Made by a program: the position numbers and the translations under genes. A DNA stretch of 64,000 bases from Phytophthora sp. 'mugwort'. Taxonomy: Eukaryota; Oomycota; Peronosporomycetes; Peronosporales; Peronosporaceae. Of the stretch, positions 20,512-33,401 are shown piece by piece (position 1 is the first letter of the stretch; every line of letters begins with the position of its first letter). The DNA is taken from NCBI GenBank assembly GCA_033558025.1, contig JAUCEF010000005.1, positions 5,270,001-5,334,000 on the forward strand, written 5' to 3'. The notes below the pieces were generated by a model, which saw nothing but the letters and a program-made list of their open reading frames with translations, had not been told where the DNA came from and searched no databases.

Positions 20512-20998
20512 CATCTTTTGCTCATGTTGCTGCTTCCCCCTTCGCGTATGGCGATCTTTCAAAGCGTTTGCGCCATGCACGTCACCCGCCTGCTGCACTG
20601 CATGCTGTCCGTAAACCACGAGAGCTCGCATTTCTTATGGTCATCCTGTTTGTCGGGACATACCTAGGCCAAGGCATAAAGTCCTTGTAACTACTGGCGA
20701 TAGGGCCGTTCATTGGAACATCGTTCTTCGACGGGTGTGAGTGTATCGATCCGCAGTATGGTCACGTCGTCTCGTTGTGGCGCATTACGGCGGCAAGATA
20801 TCGTACCGTATCAGATGCAACAGTGCATGAAATGGGTTGTGTCGGTGCGATCGAGGTCTTGGATTCAAGGAAAGGCAATCGACGTGAGAGGATCGGCGGT
20901 GTGTGTTTGGAGGCGCGTGGTTCGTGCGTGGCTTCAGCGATTGTGCGAGTGTGTCTTTGCTGAGTTGTGAGCTCGCGGTTGGTTGTGGTCTTCAGCCT

Positions 20999-21071
20999 TC
21001 CCATATAGTCTAGGCGGTTAGGATAGCTGGCTCTCACCCAGCAGACCCGGGTTCGAGTCCCGGTGTGGGAA
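20999..21071 (+). tRNA. tRNA-Glu(CTC), copy 21
   Basis: Consensus gene. 561-bp unit; f alternative; private gtatAgcg and shared gtAcgag. Confidence 0.97.
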
Positions 21072-21559
21072 CATCTTTTGCTCATGTTGCTGCTTCCCCC
21101 TTCGCGTATAGCGATCTTTCAAAGCGTTTGCGCCATGCACGTCACCCGCCTGCTGCACTGCATGCTGTCCGTAAACCACGAGAGCTCGCATTTCTTATGG
21201 TCAGTCCTGTTTGTCGGGACATACCTAGGCCAAGGCATAAAGTCCTTGTAACTACTGGCGATAGGGCCGTTCATTGGAACATCGTTCTTCGACGGGTGTG
21301 AGTGTATCGATCCGCAGTATGGTCACGTCGTCTCGTTGTGGCGCATTACGGCGGCAAGATATCGTACCGTATCAGATGCAACAGTGCATGAAATGGGTTG
21401 TGTCGGTGCGATCGAGGTCTTGGATTCAAGGAAAGGCAATCGACGTGAGAGGATCGGCGGTGTGTGTTTGGAGGCGCGTGGTTCGTGCGTGGCTTCAGCG
21501 ATTGTACGAGTGTGTCTTTGCTGAGTTGTGAGCTCGCGGTTGGTTGTGGTCTTCAGCCT

Positions 21560-21632
21560 TCCCATATAGTCTAGGCGGTTAGGATAGCTGGCTCTCACCC
21601 AGCAGACCCGGGTTCGAGTCCCGGTGTGGGAA
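21560..21632 (+). tRNA. tRNA-Glu(CTC), copy 22
   Basis: Consensus gene. 561-bp unit; b and d alternative. Confidence 0.97.
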
Positions 21633-22120
21633 CATCTTTTGCTCATGTTGCTGCTTCCCCCTTCGCGTATGGCGATCTTTCAAAGCGTTTGCGCATTGCA
21701 CGTCACCCGCCTGCTGCACTGCATGCTGTCCGTAAACCACGAGAGCTCGCATTTCTTATGGTCAGTCCTGTTTGTCGGGACATACCTAGGCCAAGGCATA
21801 AAGTCCTCGTAACTACTGGCGATAGGGCCGTTCATTGGAACATCGTTCTTCGACGGGTGTGAGTGTATCGATCCGCAGTATGGTCACGTCGTCTCGTTGT
21901 GGCGCGTTACGGCGGCAAGATATCGTACCGTATCAGATGCAACAGTGCAGGAAATGGGTTGTGTCGGTGCGATCGAGGTCTTGGATTCAAGGAAAGGCAA
22001 TCGACGTGAGAGGATCGGCGGTGTGTGTTTGGAGGCGCGTGGTTCGTGCGTGGCTTCAGCGATTGTGCGAGTGTGTCTTTGCTGAGTTGTGAGCTCGCGG
22101 TTGGTTGTGGTCTTCAGCCT

Positions 22121-22193
22121 TCCCATATAGTCTAGGCGGTTAGGATAGCTGGCTCTCACCCAGCAGACCCGGGTTCGAGTCCCGGTGTGGGAA
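22121..22193 (+). tRNA. tRNA-Glu(CTC), copy 23
   Basis: Consensus gene. 560-bp unit; a, b and f alternative; gtAcgag shared with units 21 and 27. Confidence 0.97.
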
Positions 22194-22680
22194 CATCTTT
22201 TGCTCATGTTGCTGCTTCCCCCTTCGCGTATGGCGCTCTTTCAAAGCGTTTGCGCATTGCACGTCACCCGCCTGCTGCACTGCATGCTGTCCGTAAACCA
22301 CGAGAGCTCGCATTTCTTATGGTCATCCTGTTTGTCGGGACATACCTAGGCCAAGGCATAAAGTCCTTGTAACTACTGGCGATAGGGCCGTTCATTGGAA
22401 CATCGTTCTTCGACGGGTGTGAGTGTATCGATCCGCAGTATGGTCACGTCGTCTCGTTGTGGCGCATTACGGCGGCAAGATATCGTACCGTATCAGATGC
22501 AACAGTGCATGAAATGGGTTGTGTCGGTGCGATCGAGGTCTTGGATTCAAGGAAAGGCAATCGACGTGAGAGGATCGGCGGTGTGTGTTTGGAGGCGCGT
22601 GGTTCGTGCGTGGCTTCAGCGATTGTACGAGTGTGTCTTTGCTGAGTTGTGAGCTCGCGGTTGGTTGTGGTCTTCAGCCT

Positions 22681-22753
22681 TCCCATATAGTCTAGGCGGT
22701 TAGGATAGCTGGCTCTCACCCAGCAGACCCGGGTTCGAGTCCCGGTGTGGGAA
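22681..22753 (+). tRNA. tRNA-Glu(CTC), copy 24
   Basis: Consensus gene. 561-bp unit; b alternative. Confidence 0.97.
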
Positions 22754-23241
22754 CATCTTTTGCTCATGTTGCTGCTTCCCCCTTCGCGTATGGCGATCTT
22801 TCAAAGCGTTTGCGCATTGCACGTCACCCGCCTGCTGCACTGCATGCTGTCCGTAAACCACGAGAGCTCGCATTTCTTATGGTCAGTCCTGTTTGTCGGG
22901 ACATACCTAGGCCAAGGCATAAAGTCCTTGTAACTACTGGCGATAGGGCCGTTCATTGGAACATCGTTCTTCGACGGGTGTGAGTGTATCGATCCGCAGT
23001 ATGGTCACGTCGTCTCGTTGTGGCGCGTTACGGCGGCAAGATATCGTACCGTATCAGATGCAACAGTGCATGAAATGGGTTGTGTCGGTGCGATCGAGGT
23101 CTTGGATTCAAGGAAAGGCAATCGACGTGAGAGGATCGGCGGTGTGTGTTTGGAGGCGCGTGGTTCGTGCGTGGCTTCAGCGATTGTGCGAGTGTGTCTT
23201 TGCTGAGTTGTGAGCTCGCGGTTGGTTGTGGTCTTCAGCCT

Positions 23242-23314
23242 TCCCATATAGTCTAGGCGGTTAGGATAGCTGGCTCTCACCCAGCAGACCCGGGTTCGAG
23301 TCCCGGTGTGGGAA
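23242..23314 (+). tRNA. tRNA-Glu(CTC), copy 25
   Basis: Consensus gene. 561-bp unit, reference alleles. Confidence 0.97.
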
Positions 23315-23802
23315 CATCTTTTGCTCATGTTGCTGCTTCCCCCTTCGCGTATGGCGATCTTTCAAAGCGTTTGCGCCATGCACGTCACCCGCCTGCTGCA
23401 CTGCATGCTGTCCGTAAACCACGAGAGCTCGCATTTCTTATGGTCAGTCCTGTTTGTCGGGACATACCTAGGCCAAGGCATAAAGTCCTTGTAACTACTG
23501 GCGATAGGGCCGTTCATTGGAACATCGTTCTTCGACGGGTGTGAGTGTATCGATCCGCAGTATGGTCACGTCGTCTCGTTGTGGCGCGTTACGGCGGCAA
23601 GATATCGTACCGTATCAGATGCAACAGTGCATGAAATGGGTTGTGTCGGTGCGATCGAGGTCTTGGATTCAAGGAAAGGCAATCGACGTGAGAGGATCGG
23701 CGGTGTGTGTTTGGAGGCGCGTGGTTCGTGCGTGGCTTCAGCGATTGTGCGAGTGTGTCTTTGCTGAGTTGTGAGCTCGCGGTTGGTTGTGGTCTTCAGC
23801 CT

Positions 23803-23875
23803 TCCCATATAGTCTAGGCGGTTAGGATAGCTGGCTCTCACCCAGCAGACCCGGGTTCGAGTCCCGGTGTGGGAA
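23803..23875 (+). tRNA. tRNA-Glu(CTC), copy 26
   Basis: Consensus gene. 561-bp unit, reference alleles. Confidence 0.97.
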
Positions 23876-24363
23876 CATCTTTTGCTCATGTTGCTGCTTC
23901 CCCCTTCGCGTATGGCGATCTTTCAAAGCGTTTGCGCCATGCACGTCACCCGCCTGCTGCACTGCATGCTGTCCGTAAACCACGAGAGCTCGCATTTCTT
24001 ATGGTCAGTCCTGTTTGTCGGGACATACCTAGGCCAAGGCATAAAGTCCTTGTAACTACTGGCGATAGGGCCGTTCATTGGAACATCGTTCTTCGACGGG
24101 TGTGAGTGTATCGATCCGCAGTATGGTCACGTCGTCTCGTTGTGGCGCGTTACGGCGGCAAGATATCGTACCGTATCAGATGCAACAGTGCATGAAATGG
24201 GTTGTGTCGGTGCGATCGAGGTCTTGGATTCAAGGAAAGGCAATCGACGTGAGAGGATCGGCGGTGTGTGTTTGGAGGCGCGTGGTTCGTGCGTGGCTTC
24301 AGCGATTGTGCGAGTGTGTCTTTGCTGAGTTGTGAGCTCGCGGTTGGTTGTGGTCTTCAGCCT

Positions 24364-24436
24364 TCCCATATAGTCTAGGCGGTTAGGATAGCTGGCTCTC
24401 ACCCAGCAGACCCGGGTTCGAGTCCCGGTGTGGGAA
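24364..24436 (+). tRNA. tRNA-Glu(CTC), copy 27
   Basis: Consensus gene. 560-bp unit; a and f alternative; gtAcgag. Confidence 0.97.
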
Positions 24437-24923
24437 CATCTTTTGCTCATGTTGCTGCTTCCCCCTTCGCGTATGGCGCTCTTTCAAAGCGTTTGCGCCA
24501 TGCACGTCACCCGCCTGCTGCACTGCATGCTGTCCGTAAACCACGAGAGCTCGCATTTCTTATGGTCATCCTGTTTGTCGGGACATACCTAGGCCAAGGC
24601 ATAAAGTCCTTGTAACTACTGGCGATAGGGCCGTTCATTGGAACATCGTTCTTCGACGGGTGTGAGTGTATCGATCCGCAGTATGGTCACGTCGTCTCGT
24701 TGTGGCGCATTACGGCGGCAAGATATCGTACCGTATCAGATGCAACAGTGCATGAAATGGGTTGTGTCGGTGCGATCGAGGTCTTGGATTCAAGGAAAGG
24801 CAATCGACGTGAGAGGATCGGCGGTGTGTGTTTGGAGGCGCGTGGTTCGTGCGTGGCTTCAGCGATTGTACGAGTGTGTCTTTGCTGAGTTGTGAGCTCG
24901 CGGTTGGTTGTGGTCTTCAGCCT

Positions 24924-24996
24924 TCCCATATAGTCTAGGCGGTTAGGATAGCTGGCTCTCACCCAGCAGACCCGGGTTCGAGTCCCGGTGTGGGAA
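24924..24996 (+). tRNA. tRNA-Glu(CTC), copy 28
   Basis: Consensus gene. 561-bp unit, reference alleles. Confidence 0.97.
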
Positions 24997-25484
24997 CATC
25001 TTTTGCTCATGTTGCTGCTTCCCCCTTCGCGTATGGCGATCTTTCAAAGCGTTTGCGCCATGCACGTCACCCGCCTGCTGCACTGCATGCTGTCCGTAAA
25101 CCACGAGAGCTCGCATTTCTTATGGTCAGTCCTGTTTGTCGGGACATACCTAGGCCAAGGCATAAAGTCCTTGTAACTACTGGCGATAGGGCCGTTCATT
25201 GGAACATCGTTCTTCGACGGGTGTGAGTGTATCGATCCGCAGTATGGTCACGTCGTCTCGTTGTGGCGCGTTACGGCGGCAAGATATCGTACCGTATCAG
25301 ATGCAACAGTGCATGAAATGGGTTGTGTCGGTGCGATCGAGGTCTTGGATTCAAGGAAAGGCAATCGACGTGAGAGGATCGGCGGTGTGTGTTTGGAGGC
25401 GCGTGGTTCGTGCGTGGCTTCAGCGATTGTGCGAGTGTGTCTTTGCTGAGTTGTGAGCTCGCGGTTGGTTGTGGTCTTCAGCCT

Positions 25485-25557
25485 TCCCATATAGTCTAGG
25501 CGGTTAGGATAGCTGGCTCTCACCCAGCAGACCCGGGTTCGAGTCCCGGTGTGGGAA
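25485..25557 (+). tRNA. tRNA-Glu(CTC), copy 29
   Basis: Consensus gene. 560-bp unit; a and b alternative. Confidence 0.97.
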
Positions 25558-26044
25558 CATCTTTTGCTCATGTTGCTGCTTCCCCCTTCGCGTATGGCGC
25601 TCTTTCAAAGCGTTTGCGCATTGCACGTCACCCGCCTGCTGCACTGCATGCTGTCCGTAAACCACGAGAGCTCGCATTTCTTATGGTCATCCTGTTTGTC
25701 GGGACATACCTAGGCCAAGGCATAAAGTCCTTGTAACTACTGGCGATAGGGCCGTTCATTGGAACATCGTTCTTCGACGGGTGTGAGTGTATCGATCCGC
25801 AGTATGGTCACGTCGTCTCGTTGTGGCGCGTTACGGCGGCAAGATATCGTACCGTATCAGATGCAACAGTGCATGAAATGGGTTGTGTCGGTGCGATCGA
25901 GGTCTTGGATTCAAGGAAAGGCAATCGACGTGAGAGGATCGGCGGTGTGTGTTTGGAGGCGCGTGGTTCGTGCGTGGCTTCAGCGATTGTGCGAGTGTGT
26001 CTTTGCTGAGTTGTGAGCTCGCGGTTGGTTGTGGTCTTCAGCCT

Positions 26045-26117
26045 TCCCATATAGTCTAGGCGGTTAGGATAGCTGGCTCTCACCCAGCAGACCCGGGTTC
26101 GAGTCCCGGTGTGGGAA
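26045..26117 (+). tRNA. tRNA-Glu(CTC), copy 30
   Basis: Consensus gene. 560-bp unit, reference alleles. Confidence 0.97.
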
Positions 26118-26604
26118 CATCTTTTGCTCATGTTGCTGCTTCCCCCTTCGCGTATGGCGATCTTTCAAAGCGTTTGCGCCATGCACGTCACCCGCCTGCT
26201 GCACTGCATGCTGTCCGTAAACCACGAGAGCTCGCATTTCTTATGGTCATCCTGTTTGTCGGGACATACCTAGGCCAAGGCATAAAGTCCTTGTAACTAC
26301 TGGCGATAGGGCCGTTCATTGGAACATCGTTCTTCGACGGGTGTGAGTGTATCGATCCGCAGTATGGTCACGTCGTCTCGTTGTGGCGCGTTACGGCGGC
26401 AAGATATCGTACCGTATCAGATGCAACAGTGCATGAAATGGGTTGTGTCGGTGCGATCGAGGTCTTGGATTCAAGGAAAGGCAATCGACGTGAGAGGATC
26501 GGCGGTGTGTGTTTGGAGGCGCGTGGTTCGTGCGTGGCTTCAGCGATTGTGCGAGTGTGTCTTTGCTGAGTTGTGAGCTCGCGGTTGGTTGTGGTCTTCA
26601 GCCT

Positions 26605-26677
26605 TCCCATATAGTCTAGGCGGTTAGGATAGCTGGCTCTCACCCAGCAGACCCGGGTTCGAGTCCCGGTGTGGGAA
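26605..26677 (+). tRNA. tRNA-Glu(CTC), copy 31
   Basis: Consensus gene. 560-bp unit, reference alleles. Confidence 0.97.
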
Positions 26678-27164
26678 CATCTTTTGCTCATGTTGCTGCT
26701 TCCCCCTTCGCGTATGGCGATCTTTCAAAGCGTTTGCGCCATGCACGTCACCCGCCTGCTGCACTGCATGCTGTCCGTAAACCACGAGAGCTCGCATTTC
26801 TTATGGTCATCCTGTTTGTCGGGACATACCTAGGCCAAGGCATAAAGTCCTTGTAACTACTGGCGATAGGGCCGTTCATTGGAACATCGTTCTTCGACGG
26901 GTGTGAGTGTATCGATCCGCAGTATGGTCACGTCGTCTCGTTGTGGCGCGTTACGGCGGCAAGATATCGTACCGTATCAGATGCAACAGTGCATGAAATG
27001 GGTTGTGTCGGTGCGATCGAGGTCTTGGATTCAAGGAAAGGCAATCGACGTGAGAGGATCGGCGGTGTGTGTTTGGAGGCGCGTGGTTCGTGCGTGGCTT
27101 CAGCGATTGTGCGAGTGTGTCTTTGCTGAGTTGTGAGCTCGCGGTTGGTTGTGGTCTTCAGCCT

Positions 27165-27237
27165 TCCCATATAGTCTAGGCGGTTAGGATAGCTGGCTCT
27201 CACCCAGCAGACCCGGGTTCGAGTCCCGGTGTGGGAA
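27165..27237 (+). tRNA. tRNA-Glu(CTC), copy 32
   Basis: Consensus gene. 560-bp unit; a and f alternative. Confidence 0.97.
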
Positions 27238-27724
27238 CATCTTTTGCTCATGTTGCTGCTTCCCCCTTCGCGTATGGCGCTCTTTCAAAGCGTTTGCGCC
27301 ATGCACGTCACCCGCCTGCTGCACTGCATGCTGTCCGTAAACCACGAGAGCTCGCATTTCTTATGGTCATCCTGTTTGTCGGGACATACCTAGGCCAAGG
27401 CATAAAGTCCTTGTAACTACTGGCGATAGGGCCGTTCATTGGAACATCGTTCTTCGACGGGTGTGAGTGTATCGATCCGCAGTATGGTCACGTCGTCTCG
27501 TTGTGGCGCATTACGGCGGCAAGATATCGTACCGTATCAGATGCAACAGTGCATGAAATGGGTTGTGTCGGTGCGATCGAGGTCTTGGATTCAAGGAAAG
27601 GCAATCGACGTGAGAGGATCGGCGGTGTGTGTTTGGAGGCGCGTGGTTCGTGCGTGGCTTCAGCGATTGTGCGAGTGTGTCTTTGCTGAGTTGTGAGCTC
27701 GCGGTTGGTTGTGGTCTTCAGCCT

Positions 27725-27797
27725 TCCCATATAGTCTAGGCGGTTAGGATAGCTGGCTCTCACCCAGCAGACCCGGGTTCGAGTCCCGGTGTGGGAA
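27725..27797 (+). tRNA. tRNA-Glu(CTC), copy 33
   Basis: Consensus gene. 560-bp unit; f alternative. Confidence 0.97.
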
Positions 27798-28284
27798 CAT
27801 CTTTTGCTCATGTTGCTGCTTCCCCCTTCGCGTATGGCGATCTTTCAAAGCGTTTGCGCCATGCACGTCACCCGCCTGCTGCACTGCATGCTGTCCGTAA
27901 ACCACGAGAGCTCGCATTTCTTATGGTCATCCTGTTTGTCGGGACATACCTAGGCCAAGGCATAAAGTCCTTGTAACTACTGGCGATAGGGCCGTTCATT
28001 GGAACATCGTTCTTCGACGGGTGTGAGTGTATCGATCCGCAGTATGGTCACGTCGTCTCGTTGTGGCGCATTACGGCGGCAAGATATCGTACCGTATCAG
28101 ATGCAACAGTGCATGAAATGGGTTGTGTCGGTGCGATCGAGGTCTTGGATTCAAGGAAAGGCAATCGACGTGAGAGGATCGGCGGTGTGTGTTTGGAGGC
28201 GCGTGGTTCGTGCGTGGCTTCAGCGATTGTGCGAGTGTGTCTTTGCTGAGTTGTGAGCTCGCGGTTGGTTGTGGTCTTCAGCCT

Positions 28285-28357
28285 TCCCATATAGTCTAGG
28301 CGGTTAGGATAGCTGGCTCTCACCCAGCAGACCCGGGTTCGAGTCCCGGTGTGGGAA
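28285..28357 (+). tRNA. tRNA-Glu(CTC), copy 34
   Basis: Consensus gene. 561-bp unit through an extra T (TTTT at 28802-28805); also gcaGcagtg. Both recur in unit 41. Confidence 0.97.
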
Positions 28358-28845
28358 CATCTTTTGCTCATGTTGCTGCTTCCCCCTTCGCGTATGGCGA
28401 TCTTTCAAAGCGTTTGCGCCATGCACGTCACCCGCCTGCTGCACTGCATGCTGTCCGTAAACCACGAGAGCTCGCATTTCTTATGGTCATCCTGTTTGTC
28501 GGGACATACCTAGGCCAAGGCATAAAGTCCTTGTAACTACTGGCGATAGGGCCGTTCATTGGAACATCGTTCTTCGACGGGTGTGAGTGTATCGATCCGC
28601 AGTATGGTCACGTCGTCTCGTTGTGGCGCGTTACGGCGGCAAGATATCGTACCGTATCAGATGCAGCAGTGCATGAAATGGGTTGTGTCGGTGCGATCGA
28701 GGTCTTGGATTCAAGGAAAGGCAATCGACGTGAGAGGATCGGCGGTGTGTGTTTGGAGGCGCGTGGTTCGTGCGTGGCTTCAGCGATTGTGCGAGTGTGT
28801 CTTTTGCTGAGTTGTGAGCTCGCGGTTGGTTGTGGTCTTCAGCCT

Positions 28846-28918
28846 TCCCATATAGTCTAGGCGGTTAGGATAGCTGGCTCTCACCCAGCAGACCCGGGTT
28901 CGAGTCCCGGTGTGGGAA
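28846..28918 (+). tRNA. tRNA-Glu(CTC), copy 35
   Basis: Consensus gene, preceded 41 bp upstream by the extra-T run. 560-bp unit, reference alleles. Confidence 0.97.
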
Positions 28919-29405
28919 CATCTTTTGCTCATGTTGCTGCTTCCCCCTTCGCGTATGGCGATCTTTCAAAGCGTTTGCGCCATGCACGTCACCCGCCTGC
29001 TGCACTGCATGCTGTCCGTAAACCACGAGAGCTCGCATTTCTTATGGTCATCCTGTTTGTCGGGACATACCTAGGCCAAGGCATAAAGTCCTTGTAACTA
29101 CTGGCGATAGGGCCGTTCATTGGAACATCGTTCTTCGACGGGTGTGAGTGTATCGATCCGCAGTATGGTCACGTCGTCTCGTTGTGGCGCGTTACGGCGG
29201 CAAGATATCGTACCGTATCAGATGCAACAGTGCATGAAATGGGTTGTGTCGGTGCGATCGAGGTCTTGGATTCAAGGAAAGGCAATCGACGTGAGAGGAT
29301 CGGCGGTGTGTGTTTGGAGGCGCGTGGTTCGTGCGTGGCTTCAGCGATTGTGCGAGTGTGTCTTTGCTGAGTTGTGAGCTCGCGGTTGGTTGTGGTCTTC
29401 AGCCT

Positions 29406-29478
29406 TCCCATATAGTCTAGGCGGTTAGGATAGCTGGCTCTCACCCAGCAGACCCGGGTTCGAGTCCCGGTGTGGGAA
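29406..29478 (+). tRNA. tRNA-Glu(CTC), copy 36
   Basis: Consensus gene. 560-bp unit, reference alleles. Confidence 0.97.
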
Positions 29479-29965
29479 CATCTTTTGCTCATGTTGCTGC
29501 TTCCCCCTTCGCGTATGGCGATCTTTCAAAGCGTTTGCGCCATGCACGTCACCCGCCTGCTGCACTGCATGCTGTCCGTAAACCACGAGAGCTCGCATTT
29601 CTTATGGTCATCCTGTTTGTCGGGACATACCTAGGCCAAGGCATAAAGTCCTTGTAACTACTGGCGATAGGGCCGTTCATTGGAACATCGTTCTTCGACG
29701 GGTGTGAGTGTATCGATCCGCAGTATGGTCACGTCGTCTCGTTGTGGCGCGTTACGGCGGCAAGATATCGTACCGTATCAGATGCAACAGTGCATGAAAT
29801 GGGTTGTGTCGGTGCGATCGAGGTCTTGGATTCAAGGAAAGGCAATCGACGTGAGAGGATCGGCGGTGTGTGTTTGGAGGCGCGTGGTTCGTGCGTGGCT
29901 TCAGCGATTGTGCGAGTGTGTCTTTGCTGAGTTGTGAGCTCGCGGTTGGTTGTGGTCTTCAGCCT

Positions 29966-30038
29966 TCCCATATAGTCTAGGCGGTTAGGATAGCTGGCTC
30001 TCACCCAGCAGACCCGGGTTCGAGTCCCGGTGTGGGAA
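29966..30038 (+). tRNA. tRNA-Glu(CTC), copy 37
   Basis: Consensus gene. 560-bp unit, reference alleles. Confidence 0.97.
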
Positions 30039-30525
30039 CATCTTTTGCTCATGTTGCTGCTTCCCCCTTCGCGTATGGCGATCTTTCAAAGCGTTTGCGC
30101 CATGCACGTCACCCGCCTGCTGCACTGCATGCTGTCCGTAAACCACGAGAGCTCGCATTTCTTATGGTCATCCTGTTTGTCGGGACATACCTAGGCCAAG
30201 GCATAAAGTCCTTGTAACTACTGGCGATAGGGCCGTTCATTGGAACATCGTTCTTCGACGGGTGTGAGTGTATCGATCCGCAGTATGGTCACGTCGTCTC
30301 GTTGTGGCGCGTTACGGCGGCAAGATATCGTACCGTATCAGATGCAACAGTGCATGAAATGGGTTGTGTCGGTGCGATCGAGGTCTTGGATTCAAGGAAA
30401 GGCAATCGACGTGAGAGGATCGGCGGTGTGTGTTTGGAGGCGCGTGGTTCGTGCGTGGCTTCAGCGATTGTGCGAGTGTGTCTTTGCTGAGTTGTGAGCT
30501 CGCGGTTGGTTGTGGTCTTCAGCCT

Positions 30526-30598
30526 TCCCATATAGTCTAGGCGGTTAGGATAGCTGGCTCTCACCCAGCAGACCCGGGTTCGAGTCCCGGTGTGGGAA
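30526..30598 (+). tRNA. tRNA-Glu(CTC), copy 38
   Basis: Consensus gene. 561-bp unit; f alternative. Confidence 0.97.
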
Positions 30599-31086
30599 CA
30601 TCTTTTGCTCATGTTGCTGCTTCCCCCTTCGCGTATGGCGATCTTTCAAAGCGTTTGCGCCATGCACGTCACCCGCCTGCTGCACTGCATGCTGTCCGTA
30701 AACCACGAGAGCTCGCATTTCTTATGGTCAGTCCTGTTTGTCGGGACATACCTAGGCCAAGGCATAAAGTCCTTGTAACTACTGGCGATAGGGCCGTTCA
30801 TTGGAACATCGTTCTTCGACGGGTGTGAGTGTATCGATCCGCAGTATGGTCACGTCGTCTCGTTGTGGCGCATTACGGCGGCAAGATATCGTACCGTATC
30901 AGATGCAACAGTGCATGAAATGGGTTGTGTCGGTGCGATCGAGGTCTTGGATTCAAGGAAAGGCAATCGACGTGAGAGGATCGGCGGTGTGTGTTTGGAG
31001 GCGCGTGGTTCGTGCGTGGCTTCAGCGATTGTGCGAGTGTGTCTTTGCTGAGTTGTGAGCTCGCGGTTGGTTGTGGTCTTCAGCCT

Positions 31087-31159
31087 TCCCATATAGTCTA
31101 GGCGGTTAGGATAGCTGGCTCTCACCCAGCAGACCCGGGTTCGAGTCCCGGTGTGGGAA
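31087..31159 (+). tRNA. tRNA-Glu(CTC), copy 39
   Basis: Consensus gene. 561-bp unit; private cagTgattg. Confidence 0.97.
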
Positions 31160-31647
31160 CATCTTTTGCTCATGTTGCTGCTTCCCCCTTCGCGTATGGC
31201 GATCTTTCAAAGCGTTTGCGCCATGCACGTCACCCGCCTGCTGCACTGCATGCTGTCCGTAAACCACGAGAGCTCGCATTTCTTATGGTCAGTCCTGTTT
31301 GTCGGGACATACCTAGGCCAAGGCATAAAGTCCTTGTAACTACTGGCGATAGGGCCGTTCATTGGAACATCGTTCTTCGACGGGTGTGAGTGTATCGATC
31401 CGCAGTATGGTCACGTCGTCTCGTTGTGGCGCGTTACGGCGGCAAGATATCGTACCGTATCAGATGCAACAGTGCATGAAATGGGTTGTGTCGGTGCGAT
31501 CGAGGTCTTGGATTCAAGGAAAGGCAATCGACGTGAGAGGATCGGCGGTGTGTGTTTGGAGGCGCGTGGTTCGTGCGTGGCTTCAGTGATTGTGCGAGTG
31601 TGTCTTTGCTGAGTTGTGAGCTCGCGGTTGGTTGTGGTCTTCAGCCT

Positions 31648-31720
31648 TCCCATATAGTCTAGGCGGTTAGGATAGCTGGCTCTCACCCAGCAGACCCGGG
31701 TTCGAGTCCCGGTGTGGGAA
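31648..31720 (+). tRNA. tRNA-Glu(CTC), copy 40
   Basis: Consensus gene. 560-bp unit; b and f alternative (last unit in the window with f = A). Confidence 0.97.
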
Positions 31721-32207
31721 CATCTTTTGCTCATGTTGCTGCTTCCCCCTTCGCGTATGGCGATCTTTCAAAGCGTTTGCGCATTGCACGTCACCCGCCT
31801 GCTGCACTGCATGCTGTCCGTAAACCACGAGAGCTCGCATTTCTTATGGTCATCCTGTTTGTCGGGACATACCTAGGCCAAGGCATAAAGTCCTTGTAAC
31901 TACTGGCGATAGGGCCGTTCATTGGAACATCGTTCTTCGACGGGTGTGAGTGTATCGATCCGCAGTATGGTCACGTCGTCTCGTTGTGGCGCATTACGGC
32001 GGCAAGATATCGTACCGTATCAGATGCAACAGTGCATGAAATGGGTTGTGTCGGTGCGATCGAGGTCTTGGATTCAAGGAAAGGCAATCGACGTGAGAGG
32101 ATCGGCGGTGTGTGTTTGGAGGCGCGTGGTTCGTGCGTGGCTTCAGCGATTGTGCGAGTGTGTCTTTGCTGAGTTGTGAGCTCGCGGTTGGTTGTGGTCT
32201 TCAGCCT

Positions 32208-32280
32208 TCCCATATAGTCTAGGCGGTTAGGATAGCTGGCTCTCACCCAGCAGACCCGGGTTCGAGTCCCGGTGTGGGAA
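32208..32280 (+). tRNA. tRNA-Glu(CTC), copy 41
   Basis: Consensus gene. 561-bp unit with the extra T (32725-32728) and gcaGcagtg, as in unit 34. Confidence 0.97.
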
Positions 32281-32768
32281 CATCTTTTGCTCATGTTGCT
32301 GCTTCCCCCTTCGCGTATGGCGATCTTTCAAAGCGTTTGCGCCATGCACGTCACCCGCCTGCTGCACTGCATGCTGTCCGTAAACCACGAGAGCTCGCAT
32401 TTCTTATGGTCATCCTGTTTGTCGGGACATACCTAGGCCAAGGCATAAAGTCCTTGTAACTACTGGCGATAGGGCCGTTCATTGGAACATCGTTCTTCGA
32501 CGGGTGTGAGTGTATCGATCCGCAGTATGGTCACGTCGTCTCGTTGTGGCGCGTTACGGCGGCAAGATATCGTACCGTATCAGATGCAGCAGTGCATGAA
32601 ATGGGTTGTGTCGGTGCGATCGAGGTCTTGGATTCAAGGAAAGGCAATCGACGTGAGAGGATCGGCGGTGTGTGTTTGGAGGCGCGTGGTTCGTGCGTGG
32701 CTTCAGCGATTGTGCGAGTGTGTCTTTTGCTGAGTTGTGAGCTCGCGGTTGGTTGTGGTCTTCAGCCT

Positions 32769-32841
32769 TCCCATATAGTCTAGGCGGTTAGGATAGCTGG
32801 CTCTCACCCAGCAGACCCGGGTTCGAGTCCCGGTGTGGGAA
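32769..32841 (+). tRNA. tRNA-Glu(CTC), copy 42
   Basis: Consensus gene. 560-bp unit, reference alleles. Confidence 0.97.
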
Positions 32842-33328
32842 CATCTTTTGCTCATGTTGCTGCTTCCCCCTTCGCGTATGGCGATCTTTCAAAGCGTTTG
32901 CGCCATGCACGTCACCCGCCTGCTGCACTGCATGCTGTCCGTAAACCACGAGAGCTCGCATTTCTTATGGTCATCCTGTTTGTCGGGACATACCTAGGCC
33001 AAGGCATAAAGTCCTTGTAACTACTGGCGATAGGGCCGTTCATTGGAACATCGTTCTTCGACGGGTGTGAGTGTATCGATCCGCAGTATGGTCACGTCGT
33101 CTCGTTGTGGCGCGTTACGGCGGCAAGATATCGTACCGTATCAGATGCAACAGTGCATGAAATGGGTTGTGTCGGTGCGATCGAGGTCTTGGATTCAAGG
33201 AAAGGCAATCGACGTGAGAGGATCGGCGGTGTGTGTTTGGAGGCGCGTGGTTCGTGCGTGGCTTCAGCGATTGTGCGAGTGTGTCTTTGCTGAGTTGTGA
33301 GCTCGCGGTTGGTTGTGGTCTTCAGCCT

Positions 33329-33401
33329 TCCCATATAGTCTAGGCGGTTAGGATAGCTGGCTCTCACCCAGCAGACCCGGGTTCGAGTCCCGGTGTGGGA
33401 A
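33329..33401 (+). tRNA. tRNA-Glu(CTC), copy 43
   Basis: Consensus gene. 560-bp unit, reference alleles. Confidence 0.97.
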